Position numbers and translations under genes: made by a program. Positions 52,437 to 61,988 of a stretch of DNA of 64,000 nt are shown piece by piece. Below the pieces are notes generated by a model, which saw only the letters and a program-made list of their open reading frames with translations, made no database searches and was not told the origin of the DNA. The DNA is from Planctomycetota bacterium. Its GTDB lineage: Bacteria > Planctomycetota > Phycisphaerae > WQYP01. The stretch spans positions 62,001-126,000 of the forward strand of contig JAJZDN010000001.1 of NCBI GenBank assembly GCA_021805985.1. The letters run 5' to 3'. Each line of letters opens with the position of its first letter. Position 1 is the first letter of the stretch.

Positions 52437-52707
52437 CCGATCCCTTTTGGAGCATATTCCGCCGGAGTATCCTGACTGGATTGTCACGGTTGCGTTCTAC
52501 GCCGCGCTCCAAGCGGTGGACGCCCTGCTGACGTACGACAATGTGACAGTTTATAGCCGTTTCTATAGCCCTGCCGCAAGGTCCTTGCCGCAAGGTTTTA
52601 TCCGGCGTTTACTTCGGCTAGACTACGTGATTACACGCTACGGGCGTGCGCGACATGCAGGAGTTGGTTGTTATGCGTTATCGTTTAATTCCGGGTACAG
52701 AACTTAG
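52431..52707 (+). pseudogene. HEPN-like remnant
   Basis: A frame beginning in or just before HNRSLLEHIPPEYPDWIVT and continuing VAFYAALQAVDALLTYDNV resembles the N-terminal part of HEPN-type proteins, which are often toxins or nuclease partners. After about 45 residues the frame runs into sequence with no HEPN RxxxxH-like core, and it overlaps the start of the aldo/keto reductase gene (52673). It is probably truncated. The family resemblance is by pattern only. Confidence 0.4.
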
Positions 52708-53800
52708 CGTTTCTGAACTTTCTTTTGGCAATTTTATCTTTGGCAGTTTTATGTGGGGCAAGGGGCCGGCTGATGAGCCGGAGGGGGTTCGCCTGCAAAA
52801 TCGGGCGTTTGAACTGGGCGTGAATTTTTTTGATACTGCCGACGCGTATGATAATGGTCGGGCGGAAAAGCTCATGACGGAAACGCTGCGTTTTGCGGGG
52901 CGGGAAAAAATTATCCTTTCCACCAAATTCGGCTACGACTTCTACGCTGATCCAGGAACTGAAGGCTCTCACAAGGAACGTAAACAGGATTTTTCCCCGG
53001 CATTTATTCAAAAAGCTCTGGAAGAGTCGCTTAAGCGGCTGCAAACGGATTATATTGATCTCTGGCAGGCGCATAACATCAAGCTGCCGCAAATGAATGA
53101 TACGCTGGTTGATGCACTGAATAACCTGCAAAAGCAGGGAAAAATCCGCCACTGGGGAATCGCGTTAGGGCCGGCCATCGGCTGGCGGGAAGAGGGCGTG
53201 GTGGCCTTGAAGGATTGGAAAGTCGCAACGGTACAAACTGTATTTAATATGCTGGAACAGCACCCCGGAAGAGAATTTTGCGAACTGGCCCAGGAACTGG
53301 GTGTTGGCGGCATTATCAGCCGCGTACCGCACAGCTCGGGCATTTTGCAGGACCTATACACGGAAGATTCTACGTTTACTGATCACCGTAAATTCCGGGA
53401 CCGCAATTGGCTGGTCTACGGATTGAAAAAAGTTGAAAAACTGCGACACATTCAGAAACGTCACGGCTGTACGATGGGGCAATTGGCGCTCAAATGGCTG
53501 TTGACGTGGCCCAGCTGCGTTAGTGTGCAACCGAATATCGCCACGGAAGCTGAATTGAATGAATTTGTGGCGGCCTGCGATGGTGGTTTACTTTCCGCTG
53601 AAGAAATGCGCGAAATCCAGGACTTGGTTGAAAGCGATTTTGGCTTCGGAACCGACGCCCATGCCTGCGACATTAAAAGCAGCGTGTCCGTTTCCGGTAT
53701 CGCACGCAGCAGCTACCAGAAAGGCCAGAGCGTTCCCAGCCTGCCGTTTGCCGGCCCGGAACATAAATTAACCGTCGGTTTGGCTGGGGCACGCGGGTAA
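52673..53800 (+). CDS. Aldo/keto reductase family protein
   Basis: A 375-aa NAD(P)H-dependent TIM-barrel reductase. The ATG at 52673 is fixed by AGGAG nine bases upstream. FFDTADAYDNGRAEKLM gives the catalytic Asp and Tyr, LSTKFGYDFY the Lys and DYIDLWQAHNI the His, so the tetrad is complete. The C-terminal 70 residues extend beyond the standard barrel. It lies in the branch of larger sugar-type or oxidoreductase AKRs; the substrate is unknown. Confidence 0.9.
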   Translation: MRYRLIPGTELSVSELSFGNFIFGSFMWGKGPADEPEGVRLQNRAFELGVNFFDTADAYDNGRAEKLMTETLRFAGREKIILSTKFGYDFYADPGTEGSHKERKQDFSPAFIQKALEESLKRLQTDYIDLWQAHNIKLPQMNDTLVDALNNLQKQGKIRHWGIALGPAIGWREEGVVALKDWKVATVQTVFNMLEQHPGREFCELAQELGVGGIISRVPHSSGILQDLYTEDSTFTDHRKFRDRNWLVYGLKKVEKLRHIQKRHGCTMGQLALKWLLTWPSCVSVQPNIATEAELNEFVAACDGGLLSAEEMREIQDLVESDFGFGTDAHACDIKSSVSVSGIARSSYQKGQSVPSLPFAGPEHKLTVGLAGARG

Positions 53801-54005
53801 ATGCGGTGATTGCATGGCAGATCACAAGCGAAAAATCCGGGTGGCAGCGGTGCCTTATCAGCCGCAAAAGAGGCCATTGAGTAACTTGCGGGAGATATAG
53901 CGGGCCGGCACCCCGCGCGGCATACTGGCCGAGAGGCAATCCGGCGCGTATGATGGAATGTGTCGCAGGTGGACACAGTTAAGAAAGTAATTGGAAGTAA
54001 ACACA
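53801..54005. other. Spacer upstream of clpP
   Basis: 205 bases with no recognised gene, terminator or repeat. The clpP ribosome site GGAAG lies at its right end. Confidence 0.4.
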
Positions 54006-54728
54006 ATGACACTTTTTGATTCACAGGGTCGCCCGGTTTCCCCGATTGCCAATCCGGTGCAGCAGGTATTTTCCCCGGAGATGGTCACGCCGTCAGATCA
54101 CATGCCCATGCGCCCGCGGATTGCGGAATACCAGCGATGGCGGCAAATGACCGTGGATGAAATGTTGCTGGAGAACCGCGTGGTGTTTCTGGTGGGCGAA
54201 ATTGATCACGCCTCAGCCACCGGCGTAATTATGCGATTGCTATATCTGCAATCCATCCGCAAAGATCAGGATATCAATTTGTATGTGAACTCTCCCGGCG
54301 GCGCAGTGGATGATACGCTGGCTATCTACGACACCATGAAGTTTATGACATGCGATGTGGCGACATTCTGTGTGGGCAAGGCTATGAGCGGCGGTGCGGT
54401 GGTATTGGCCGCCGGCACCAAAGGTAAGCGGTATGCCCTAGCCCATGCAAAGGTGATGATTCACCAGCCGTTTGGCGGTATCTACGGCCAAACCGCGGAT
54501 ATTGCCATCCAGGCGGAAGAAATTCTGAAAACCAAAGAAACGCTGACTGATCTTTTGGCGAAACTCACCGGCCAACCGCGCGAGAAAGTCGCGGAAGATC
54601 AGGAACGCGATAAATATTTTGACGCCAAAGAAGCGAAAGCCTACGGCCTGGTGGATGAAGTGCTGGAAGAAACGGATAAAGCCGCGAAGGAAGCTATCGC
54701 CAAAAGCCAGATGGCCAGACCTTCATGA
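54006..54728 (+). CDS. clpP: ATP-dependent Clp protease proteolytic subunit
   Basis: A 240-aa serine peptidase that forms the 14-mer chamber of Clp proteases. The catalytic Ser128 (GKAMSGGAVVLAAG), His153 (VMIHQP) and Asp198 (AEDQERD) are all present, and the domain core reads DQDINLYVNSPGGAVDDTLAIYDTMKFM. The N-terminal 45 residues are longer than in E. coli ClpP and may be a propeptide or axial loop. The ATG at 54006 has GGAAG about nine bases upstream. Planctomycetes usually have two clpP copies; the unfoldase genes are not in the window. Confidence 0.93.
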   Translation: MTLFDSQGRPVSPIANPVQQVFSPEMVTPSDHMPMRPRIAEYQRWRQMTVDEMLLENRVVFLVGEIDHASATGVIMRLLYLQSIRKDQDINLYVNSPGGAVDDTLAIYDTMKFMTCDVATFCVGKAMSGGAVVLAAGTKGKRYALAHAKVMIHQPFGGIYGQTADIAIQAEEILKTKETLTDLLAKLTGQPREKVAEDQERDKYFDAKEAKAYGLVDEVLEETDKAAKEAIAKSQMARPS

Positions 54729-54832
54729 CGTTGCGCACGGATAGATAAGCATTGTTATAGTGCGTGCAAATACTGCGGGCGGTCCAACATTAGAATTCCG
54801 TATCACATCTTTTCAAGCGCCAAGGAGAGATC

Positions 54833-56002
54833 GTGAAAATTGCCATTTATGCCGCCCCGTTGGTCACCCGGCATATTACGGGCATTGAGCAGCTTGCGCG
54901 AAATATTGTGGCCCAATGGGTCAAACTGGCAGGCCAACATACATTTTTCATATTGCTGGAAGATCATCTCCCGTATCACCGGGACTTTGATTCCAGCGTG
55001 ATTGATGCCTTACCTGCCAATTTTCACATTACCCGTATTCATCCTGAACGGCGATTTTCCACCATGGAAAGCATTGAGGGGTTATGGCGACGAAACGCGG
55101 CTCGGCCGGGGGGAAGAGAGCCGTGGGAAATATTACACAGTTTTTCGGCTTGGCTGCCGCGGGTTTCAGGTGCCCCGATGGTTCACACCATTCACGATTT
55201 ATCCTGCGAACTTGATCCGCATGTGCGCCGCACCCATGAAGGCGCCATGCAACGGGAAATTCACCGCACTGCCGTGCGGCGGGCCAGCGGCACCATCGCG
55301 GTATCCCAGCAGACCCGTGATGACATAATCGCACTGTATAAAGTGCCACAAACCCGTGTGAATATTATTCATAACGGTATTAATCCGACATTTACCCCTG
55401 AGCCTGACACCGAATTGCATCAGCAACTCATAGAGCACTTTCATACGGATCGCCGTTATATTCTGATGGTGGGGTCAGACATTCCGCGGCGTAATTATCA
55501 GCGTGTCTGGCCGGCTATGGTGCGGGTACTGCGCGCCCATCCCCGCCTGCAACTGATCCTGGCGGGACGAAACCGCTGGAATCAGACCGCCTTATATCAC
55601 CGGATCAGTGCGGCAGGTTTTCTTGGGCGGGTTACCTTTATTGAATCCCCTTCCGACAAGGTGCTGGCGCAGCTTTACCGTGATGCAATGTTAACGTGTT
55701 GCGGGTCCAGCTTTGAAGGTTTTGGATTGTCCGTGCTTGAAGCGATGGCTTGCGGCTGTGCCGTGGCCTGTAGTGACATGATGTCGCTAAGGGAACTAGC
55801 GGGTGATGCGGTACTGTATTTTTCACATGATGAAGAAGAGTCTATGGCCGAGGCTATCTCATCCTTGGCGGATGATCCGGAATTCCGCCGACAGTTGCGA
55901 CAGCGAGGGTTGCAACGCAGCAGCGAATTCACGTGGGAACATTCCGGACGACAATTGCTGACGATTTTTGAAAATACGATTACCGCAAACCAGAAACACT
56001 GA
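54833..56002 (+). CDS. Family 4 glycosyltransferase (GT-B fold)
   Basis: A 389-aa glycosyltransferase. The GTG start at 54833 follows AAGGAGAG. The acceptor-side domain holds GIEQLARNIVAQW and HTIHDLSCELDPHVR. The nucleotide-sugar domain holds YILMVGSDIPRRNYQRVWPAM, LILAGRNRW and FEGFGLSVLEAMACGCAVACSD, in which an E(x7)E-like pair lies. It is typical of GT4 enzymes for surface polysaccharide or lipid glycosylation. Its end overlaps the 3' end of the convergent RlmN gene by 23 bases. Confidence 0.88.
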   Translation: MKIAIYAAPLVTRHITGIEQLARNIVAQWVKLAGQHTFFILLEDHLPYHRDFDSSVIDALPANFHITRIHPERRFSTMESIEGLWRRNAARPGGREPWEILHSFSAWLPRVSGAPMVHTIHDLSCELDPHVRRTHEGAMQREIHRTAVRRASGTIAVSQQTRDDIIALYKVPQTRVNIIHNGINPTFTPEPDTELHQQLIEHFHTDRRYILMVGSDIPRRNYQRVWPAMVRVLRAHPRLQLILAGRNRWNQTALYHRISAAGFLGRVTFIESPSDKVLAQLYRDAMLTCCGSSFEGFGLSVLEAMACGCAVACSDMMSLRELAGDAVLYFSHDEEESMAEAISSLADDPEFRRQLRQRGLQRSSEFTWEHSGRQLLTIFENTITANQKH

Positions 56003-56933
56003 TGGGCCCCCGCCGTAACTCCGGATTTCCCAGTTGGCCGCAGGCTGCCATCAGGGGTTGGCCAATGGTGGCGCGTCGTTTAGCCAGAATTCCCAGTCCC
56101 CGCAAGTGCTGAAGAAACGCCACAATAGTCTCAGAATTACTGGGGGAAAACCGCGCCGGAGTTTGGGGGTTATAGGCGATAAGATTCACAGTTACCGGCA
56201 GGCCCTGACACCACTTGGCCAGATTCTCCGCATCCGCCAGTGAATCATTCACACCGTGCAGCATGACATATTCAATAAGAAATCGCGCGCGGCGCGTCCG
56301 CGGATAATCCAGCAATGCCTGACGCAACTCTGCCAGGGGAACGGCTTTGTTGATGGGCATAAGCGTGCTACGCAAGGCGTCCGTTGCGGCCGTCAGGGAC
56401 ACGGCCAAACGCAGAGATGGCCAATTCATAGCCGCCAGCTTGCGGATACCATCTACTCTTCCCACCGTTGAAACGGTGATGCGCGAAAGCGGGATATTAA
56501 ATTCTCCCGGTGCACAAATTGCTGCAATCGCCTGAGTTACAGCATCAAAATTATCCAGAGGCTCACCCATACCCATAAATACAATGTTGCGGATATCCGG
56601 CATCGGCAGGCCGTCCACGGCATCAGCGCGCAATAGTTCGCGGGCCGTTCTAAGTTGTTGCAAAATCTGTTCTGATGTCAGCTGCGCCAGTAACCCCATC
56701 ATGCCGGTCTGGCAAAAGGTACACCCCATGCGGCAACCCACCTGCGAAGATACACACAGCGTAAACCACTGGTCGCCATGAAAATTCTTCATGGGAATAA
56801 TCACGGATTCGGATTCAAGGCGTTGTTCTTTGTAAGTTCCGGCCGGGAGGCAAAATTTTACCGCCGCCCCCTCCCGCACGATGCGGGAAACGGTAAATGA
56901 TTCGCCTGTGTCCACACGATCCGCCATGGCCAA
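55980..56933 (-). CDS. rlmN: RlmN-type rRNA methyltransferase (radical SAM)
   Basis: A 317-aa radical-SAM methyltransferase of the RlmN/Cfr family, which methylates A2503 of 23S rRNA and A37 of tRNAs. VGCRMGCTFCQTG supplies C67, C71 and C74 (CxxxCxxC) for the cluster. FMGMGEPLDN, LSRITVSTVG, VSLTAATDALRSTLMPINK and the C-terminal VNLIAYNP are family motifs. It is shorter than E. coli RlmN (about 384 aa) because the N-terminal RNA-binding domain is reduced. It converges with the glycosyltransferase, and the purB stop is three bases from its start. Confidence 0.88.
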   Translation of the reverse strand: MAMADRVDTGESFTVSRIVREGAAVKFCLPAGTYKEQRLESESVIIPMKNFHGDQWFTLCVSSQVGCRMGCTFCQTGMMGLLAQLTSEQILQQLRTARELLRADAVDGLPMPDIRNIVFMGMGEPLDNFDAVTQAIAAICAPGEFNIPLSRITVSTVGRVDGIRKLAAMNWPSLRLAVSLTAATDALRSTLMPINKAVPLAELRQALLDYPRTRRARFLIEYVMLHGVNDSLADAENLAKWCQGLPVTVNLIAYNPQTPARFSPSNSETIVAFLQHLRGLGILAKRRATIGQPLMAACGQLGNPELRRGPISVSGLR

Positions 56934-56936
56934 CGA

Positions 56937-58376
56937 TTAGACCTTTAGTACCACATCATGTTCGAGGCGGCCTTGGTAACGCTGGCGGATGGGTTCAACA
57001 ATCTGCCGGACGAAATCGTCAACCTGTTGCGGTGATCGCCCGATATATTTCCGGGCATCCATCAAACCATCAAGGTCCACAGTTTTAAACGCCGCATCCG
57101 CCTTCAGGCGGCTGATCAGGTCATTAGGCCGACCATGCTGTTTAACTTCCGCCGCAGCCGCCATGGAATGCCGCCGAATACGTTCATGCAAATCCTGCCG
57201 GTCGCCGCCCGCCTTCACGGCTGCCATGAGAATGTTTTCGGTAGCCATAAATGGCAATTCCGCCGCGAGGCGCTGGGCAATGACACTCTGATTTACCACC
57301 AAGCCGCGTGACACATGCACCAGCATGTCAAGGATGGCGTCGGCAGTAAGAAATGCTTCCGGAATGGAAAGTCGTTTGTTGGACGAATCGTCGAGTGTGC
57401 GCTCAAACATTTGCTGGGCGGCGGTAAAGAGGGGCTGCTGCACAATGCCCATAAGCCACCGGGCTAGGCCGGTAATGCGTTCGCACAACACGGGGTTGCG
57501 CTTATAAGCCATGGCCGAGGACCCAACCTGGTGATCCTCAAACGGTTCCTCCACTTCCTTAAAGGCGGCCAGCAGTCGCACATCCTGGGCCAATTTATGA
57601 GCGCTGGCCCCCAAGGCCCCAAGGCTTGAAATAATCTGCACATCTACAATGCGGGAATACGTTTGTCCCGAAACCGGATGCACCCGTTTGAAGCCGAGCT
57701 TTTCGGCCACTGCAAATTCGAGCTTTTTGACTTTTTCATGATCCGCGTCAAAAAGCTCCAGGAACGAGGCCTGGGTGCCGGTAGTACCTTTGATACCCCG
57801 CAGCATCAGCGTCTGCTGGCGTAATTCAATATCCGCCAGACATAGAACAAAATCATAGCACCAAAGGACCGCACGTTTACCGAGCGTCGTGGGTTGGGCA
57901 GGTTGCAGGTGGGTGTAGGCCAGCACAGGCAGGTCACGCCATTGCTGGGCAAATGTGGCAACATGATCAATGACAATGGCCAGCTTGCGGGCGATAATAT
58001 CCAGTGCATCGCGCAGCAGCAGCACATCGGTGTTGTCCACAATATCCATGGATGTGGCACCAAGATGCAAAATCGCTTTGGCCGCCGGAGCGGCTTTGGC
58101 AAAGGTATGCAGATGGGCCATGACATCATGGCGCAGCGTAGCCTCCTGGCGGGCGGCCTCATCAAAATCAATATCATGGAGATGCGCCTTCATCTGCGCG
58201 AGCTGCTCAGCGGTGATGGGCATACCGAGCTGTTGCTGGGCTTCCGCCAGCGCCAGCCAGATTCTGCGCCAGGTGGAAAATTTTCTTTGCGGAGAAAACA
58301 CTTCCAGCATTTCAGCCGAAGCGTTACGTGTTACCAGGGGGCTTTGAAAAACGAGCATTTCCGGGGGCGTTTGCAT
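56937..58376 (-). CDS. purB: Adenylosuccinate lyase
   Basis: A 479-aa fumarase/aspartase-superfamily enzyme that acts twice in purine synthesis (SAICAR to AICAR, adenylosuccinate to AMP). HLGATSMDIVDNTDVLLLRDAL contains the catalytic His, LAYTHLQPAQPTTLGKRA is a substrate region, and VGSSAMAYKRNPVLCERI is the signature with the catalytic Ser. The ATG at 58376 (MQTPPEML) is fixed by GGAG five bases upstream; the longer frame upstream is not protein-like. It is followed directly by rlmN. Confidence 0.95.
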   Translation of the reverse strand: MQTPPEMLVFQSPLVTRNASAEMLEVFSPQRKFSTWRRIWLALAEAQQQLGMPITAEQLAQMKAHLHDIDFDEAARQEATLRHDVMAHLHTFAKAAPAAKAILHLGATSMDIVDNTDVLLLRDALDIIARKLAIVIDHVATFAQQWRDLPVLAYTHLQPAQPTTLGKRAVLWCYDFVLCLADIELRQQTLMLRGIKGTTGTQASFLELFDADHEKVKKLEFAVAEKLGFKRVHPVSGQTYSRIVDVQIISSLGALGASAHKLAQDVRLLAAFKEVEEPFEDHQVGSSAMAYKRNPVLCERITGLARWLMGIVQQPLFTAAQQMFERTLDDSSNKRLSIPEAFLTADAILDMLVHVSRGLVVNQSVIAQRLAAELPFMATENILMAAVKAGGDRQDLHERIRRHSMAAAAEVKQHGRPNDLISRLKADAAFKTVDLDGLMDARKYIGRSPQQVDDFVRQIVEPIRQRYQGRLEHDVVLKV

Positions 58377-58921
58377 TGATTCTCCATTGGGCCAGTGCCG
58401 TATATACCACGGACAGTGGTCGCTTGATCTACGGTCCGATACGCCAGGAACTTCAACGAACATCTCGTTACGTGCCTGCGCATAAGACCTTGCTATGTAA
58501 ATAGTAACACAATATCGCTGAACTGGAAATTTGGGACCAGATGCCGCTATGCTCTTGCTTGACGAATATAGGCAGTGCCTTGACGTAAAACCGATGATTG
58601 CCAAAGGCGTGGTTTCTGTTACAACAAGAGTCTCGTGGTTTGCAGGCGACCCCGCAGGGCAGTAAAACTCGGCCTTCAGGGACTTGTTGCCGCAGGCCCA
58701 CGCGGGTTTCCATGTTGTGCCGGTAATTCGAGAGTTGCATCGCACTTTCAGGGGATTGTTAATGAAACGCACGATTTTGCCAGTCATCGGGCCGGCTCGA
58801 CACTCAATAAATGTAAACCGGTCACATTAAGCATGGCGGAGAGTTTGCGGAAGACTGATGGAATTTTTGCCGCTAAAGAAACCAGCTACTTGGGCATGTA
58901 TTTAACATTCAAGGAGTCAGG
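58377..58921. other. 545-base divergent spacer between purB and the sugar permease
   Basis: No ORF here has both a ribosome site and plausible composition; the frames are shadows. It should hold the promoters of purB and the permease. I see no riboswitch or terminator. Confidence 0.45.
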
Positions 58922-60271
58922 ATGAAAAGGTTAACGAGTATGTTCCGCACGTCGGATGGGGCTAACTACTGGCTTACGTTTGCGCTGGTGACCAGCCTTT
59001 TCCTCTTGTGGGGGCTGTTCAGCGGGATGATCGATGTGCTCAACAAACACTTTCAGGATTCGTTGCATGTTACCAAGGCTCAGTCCGCGCTGGTACAGGG
59101 ATCCTGGTATGGGGCCTATTTTCTTTTAGCCCTGCCAGGCGGTTGGGTAGCAAGAAAGCTTGGATATCGGGGCGGTATTCTCGCCGGTTTGATTCTGGCA
59201 CTGGTGGGTTCGCTTTTATTTATTCCGGCCGTGCGGCTTCATGCGTCAGAAGTGACCACGTTCGCGGCATTTCTGGGCGCTTTGTTTGTGGTAGGTGCCG
59301 GAATGACCTTTCTGGAAACCGTGGCTAATCCGTACACCACCGTGCTGGGGCCGGTGGAATCGGCAGTTTCCCGAATCAACCTGGCCCAGAGCTGTAACGC
59401 GATTGGCTGGATGCTTGGGCCTATTGTCATCAGCTACTTTATTATGTCCAAAACTGCCGTTGCCAATACCAGCAACAGTGCCATCTATGTACCGTATCTG
59501 ATCTTGGCTGGTTTGGTTGCTATTTTGATTGTGGCATTTATTGTTTCGCCGGTTCCCGACCTGCATGCACCGCAGGAAGAGCAAGCCTTAACGCGGAAAA
59601 TACAGTACACACGTCCATTGATGAAGGAAAAACATTTTGTACTGGCGGTGGCGACGCAATTCTTTTACGTGGCCGGGCAAACGGGGATATTTAGTTTCTT
59701 TATCAATTATGTGAAAGATGATCGATATTCGCCCGCGTTGCCGCTATGGCTGGCATCGCGGCTGCCGGCTGCGATGAAGTTTTCCCATGCCAATCAGTGG
59801 CACATCACCGAATACGGAGCGAGCATTATGTTATCCGTGGCCTTTGGCTGCTTTTTGGCGGGACGCATTTCCGGCAGTGCAATTCTGCGATTTGCCAAGG
59901 CGCATATTACCTTAGGCGTCTATGCGGCAATTAACGTGGTAATGATGTTGCTGGTATATCTGAATCTGGGCTGGATATCTATTATTGCTTTGATGCTCAG
60001 TTATTTTTTCATGTCCATTATGTATCCAACGATTTTCGCGTTGGGTATCCGCGGTTTGGGTGAAAAAACGAAACTCGCGGCCTCCTGGATTGTCATGTCC
60101 ATTGTAGGCGGCGCGATTATGCCGCTGTTTATGGGGTGGTTGGCGGATCAATATTCAATGCGGGTCGGATTTCTGATGCCACTGGGATGTTTTGTATTTA
60201 TCATGTTCTACGGATTCTTCTGGCAGCGGTTTTTCCGGCAGGACATGGAGCCTGAGACAATCTGGAACTAA
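58922..60271 (+). CDS. FucP-type sugar:proton symporter (major facilitator superfamily)
   Basis: A 449-aa MFS transporter with about twelve hydrophobic helices. LVTSLFLLWGLFSGMIDVLNKHFQDSL, ALPGGWVARKLGYRGGI (the helix 2-3 loop motif) and GAGMTFLETVANPYTTVLGP are the hallmarks of the fucose/glucose/galactose permease branch. It imports a hexose or deoxyhexose with a proton across the inner membrane. AAGGAG lies just before the ATG (TCAAGGAGTCAGG). No sugar enzymes are adjacent. The substrate is not determined by sequence. Confidence 0.88.
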   Translation: MKRLTSMFRTSDGANYWLTFALVTSLFLLWGLFSGMIDVLNKHFQDSLHVTKAQSALVQGSWYGAYFLLALPGGWVARKLGYRGGILAGLILALVGSLLFIPAVRLHASEVTTFAAFLGALFVVGAGMTFLETVANPYTTVLGPVESAVSRINLAQSCNAIGWMLGPIVISYFIMSKTAVANTSNSAIYVPYLILAGLVAILIVAFIVSPVPDLHAPQEEQALTRKIQYTRPLMKEKHFVLAVATQFFYVAGQTGIFSFFINYVKDDRYSPALPLWLASRLPAAMKFSHANQWHITEYGASIMLSVAFGCFLAGRISGSAILRFAKAHITLGVYAAINVVMMLLVYLNLGWISIIALMLSYFFMSIMYPTIFALGIRGLGEKTKLAASWIVMSIVGGAIMPLFMGWLADQYSMRVGFLMPLGCFVFIMFYGFFWQRFFRQDMEPETIWN

Positions 60272-60322
60272 TCATTTCGAGGGCCTTCATGCACCGCTAA
60301 AGCAAGACCAAGCCGGAGGCAT

Positions 60323-61759
60323 TCATATTGCGGGAGCCTCTTCGCGCTGGGCGAGTTTGCGTTGCAAGGTGCGCACCGAGATTCCGATGGCATGGGCGGC
60401 TTTTGTCCGGTTATTGGAAAAACGCACCATTGCGGCGTCAATGACCTGCTGTTCAAGTTGCGCCAGCGTCAGGGGCGGACCGGCCATCCCGATCGGCGCA
60501 ACGGCGTTGGCGCAGCCAGCAGGGTGCGTGGCATTAACCCGATCCGGGGCCACCGGCAGCCCACACTCTGCGATAGGGGTCACGATGTGAGGCGGCAGAT
60601 CACTTAAAGCAAGGGTGGTTCTGGATTTATCAGAAAGCACCATGGCCCGCTCGATGACATTGAGAAGTTCACGCACATTGCCAGGCCAATTATAACGTTC
60701 CAATGCTTCCAACGCTGGCGCACTGACCGAGCTTACATTGCAGTCATTTTGCAGGTTCACGCGTTCGATAAAACCGCGCACCAGCAATGGGATATCTTCC
60801 ACACGCTCGCGTAGCGGCGGCATGCGAATGGTGATGATGTTGAGACGATAGTACAAATCTTCACGGAATTGGCCTTTGGCCACCATGGCTGGCAAATCCC
60901 GGCTTGTGGCTGCCACCACGCGCGTATCGACTTTAATGTCGCGATGGCCGCCCAGCGGGGTCACAATGCGGTTTTCCAGAACCCGCAGCAGCTTGGCCTG
61001 CAGCGGCAGGGAACAATCACCAATTTCATCAATAAATAAGGTGCCTCCCTTGGCGGCTTCGAATCGGCCCACACGCGTACCAACGGCTCCCGTAAAGGCA
61101 CCTTTTTCATAGCCAAATAATTCACTTTCTATCAGGGATTCAGGCATAGCTGCGCAGTTCAGGGCAATAAACGGGCCTGCACTACGGGGAGAATTTCGGT
61201 GAATGGCCTGGGCTGCAAGGTCTTTACCGGTTCCGGATTCTCCCAGAATCAGAACGGTGCTGAAGGCCTGACTGGAGCGGGCGATCAAACGAAAAACATT
61301 TTTCATGGCCGGCGAGTGGCCTAACATCCCATTCTTGGAGCCATCCAATTCCGGTTCGTTGCTGATTTCCTGTTTGGTGTTCTTCTGGCAGGCTTCCACC
61401 AATCCCATGAGCCTGGTGAGCATGAGTTTGGCATCCATGAGATTATCCAAGCTGTGATGCGCGCCAGCGCTGATGGATTTAACCATGTCGTCCACAGATT
61501 GCATTCCATGAACCAGAGGCAAGGGCGTGTCAGGAAAATAAGTCTTCCAGTGGGCGACAAGATCGATGCGTGCAATGTCACCGGGAATCATGTGCGCGAT
61601 CACGCAGTCGATTCCCTCTTCAACAAAACGCAAAGCTCTTTCGGCAGAGTCCGCCAATTTGACGTTATACCCCGCTTGGGTAAGCAGGCCCTCGAGCGTG
61701 GCTCGCTGGGTGGGATTATCTTCAATAACAAGAATTTCATATTCGTCCGTGGTCTTCAT
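60323..61759 (-). CDS. Sigma-54-dependent regulator (NtrC-type) with degenerate receiver
   Basis: A 478-aa activator. Residues 1-120 form a receiver-like domain (EILVIEDNPTQRATLEGLL), but the phosphoacceptor Asp is replaced by His56 (CVIAHMIPG) and the conserved Lys is also lost. The AAA+ domain has LILGESGTGKDL (Walker A), GAFTGA in YEKGAFTGAVG (sigma-54 contact), GGTLFIDEIGDC (Walker B) and the R-finger region. A C-terminal Fis-type HTH is present (RFSNNRTKAAHAIGISVRTLQRKL). It should activate sigma-54 promoters independently of phosphorylation. ATG 61759 has GGAG ten bases upstream. No histidine kinase is nearby. Confidence 0.9.
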   Translation of the reverse strand: MKTTDEYEILVIEDNPTQRATLEGLLTQAGYNVKLADSAERALRFVEEGIDCVIAHMIPGDIARIDLVAHWKTYFPDTPLPLVHGMQSVDDMVKSISAGAHHSLDNLMDAKLMLTRLMGLVEACQKNTKQEISNEPELDGSKNGMLGHSPAMKNVFRLIARSSQAFSTVLILGESGTGKDLAAQAIHRNSPRSAGPFIALNCAAMPESLIESELFGYEKGAFTGAVGTRVGRFEAAKGGTLFIDEIGDCSLPLQAKLLRVLENRIVTPLGGHRDIKVDTRVVAATSRDLPAMVAKGQFREDLYYRLNIITIRMPPLRERVEDIPLLVRGFIERVNLQNDCNVSSVSAPALEALERYNWPGNVRELLNVIERAMVLSDKSRTTLALSDLPPHIVTPIAECGLPVAPDRVNATHPAGCANAVAPIGMAGPPLTLAQLEQQVIDAAMVRFSNNRTKAAHAIGISVRTLQRKLAQREEAPAI

Positions 61760-61892
61760 ATCTTTGGTGCTCCAGAATGTGCGGCGCGGAATATAGAAAT
61801 TGGCGACCGGTTCTTGGACACAATAAGCTTGCCACCTCGTTCCATCTTGACCAGAGAATGACATGATTCTATAACCGGTGCGCCGATAAAGC

Positions 61893-61933
61893 AAAAAAGC
61901 CGGAAATATCATTTTGCAAGGATATTTCCGGCT
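61893..61933 (-). terminator. Intrinsic terminator of the PEP-CTERM gene
   Basis: Arms 61898-61910 and 61921-61933 are complementary over 13 bases (core GCCGGAAATATC), with a ten-base loop, and TTTTTT follows the stem on the minus strand. It lies about 55 bases after the stop of the 61989-62657 gene and before the divergent regulator. Confidence 0.92.
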
Positions 61934-61988
61934 AATTAAAGTCACATCATGGCTTCATCCGAATGAACTTACTTGGTCGTGAGCTCGT

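Noticed and set aside
56937-58787. 616-aa version of adenylosuccinate lyase
   Set aside because: The first 137 residues are spacer translated by chance; GGAG and the domain start fix the ATG at 58376.
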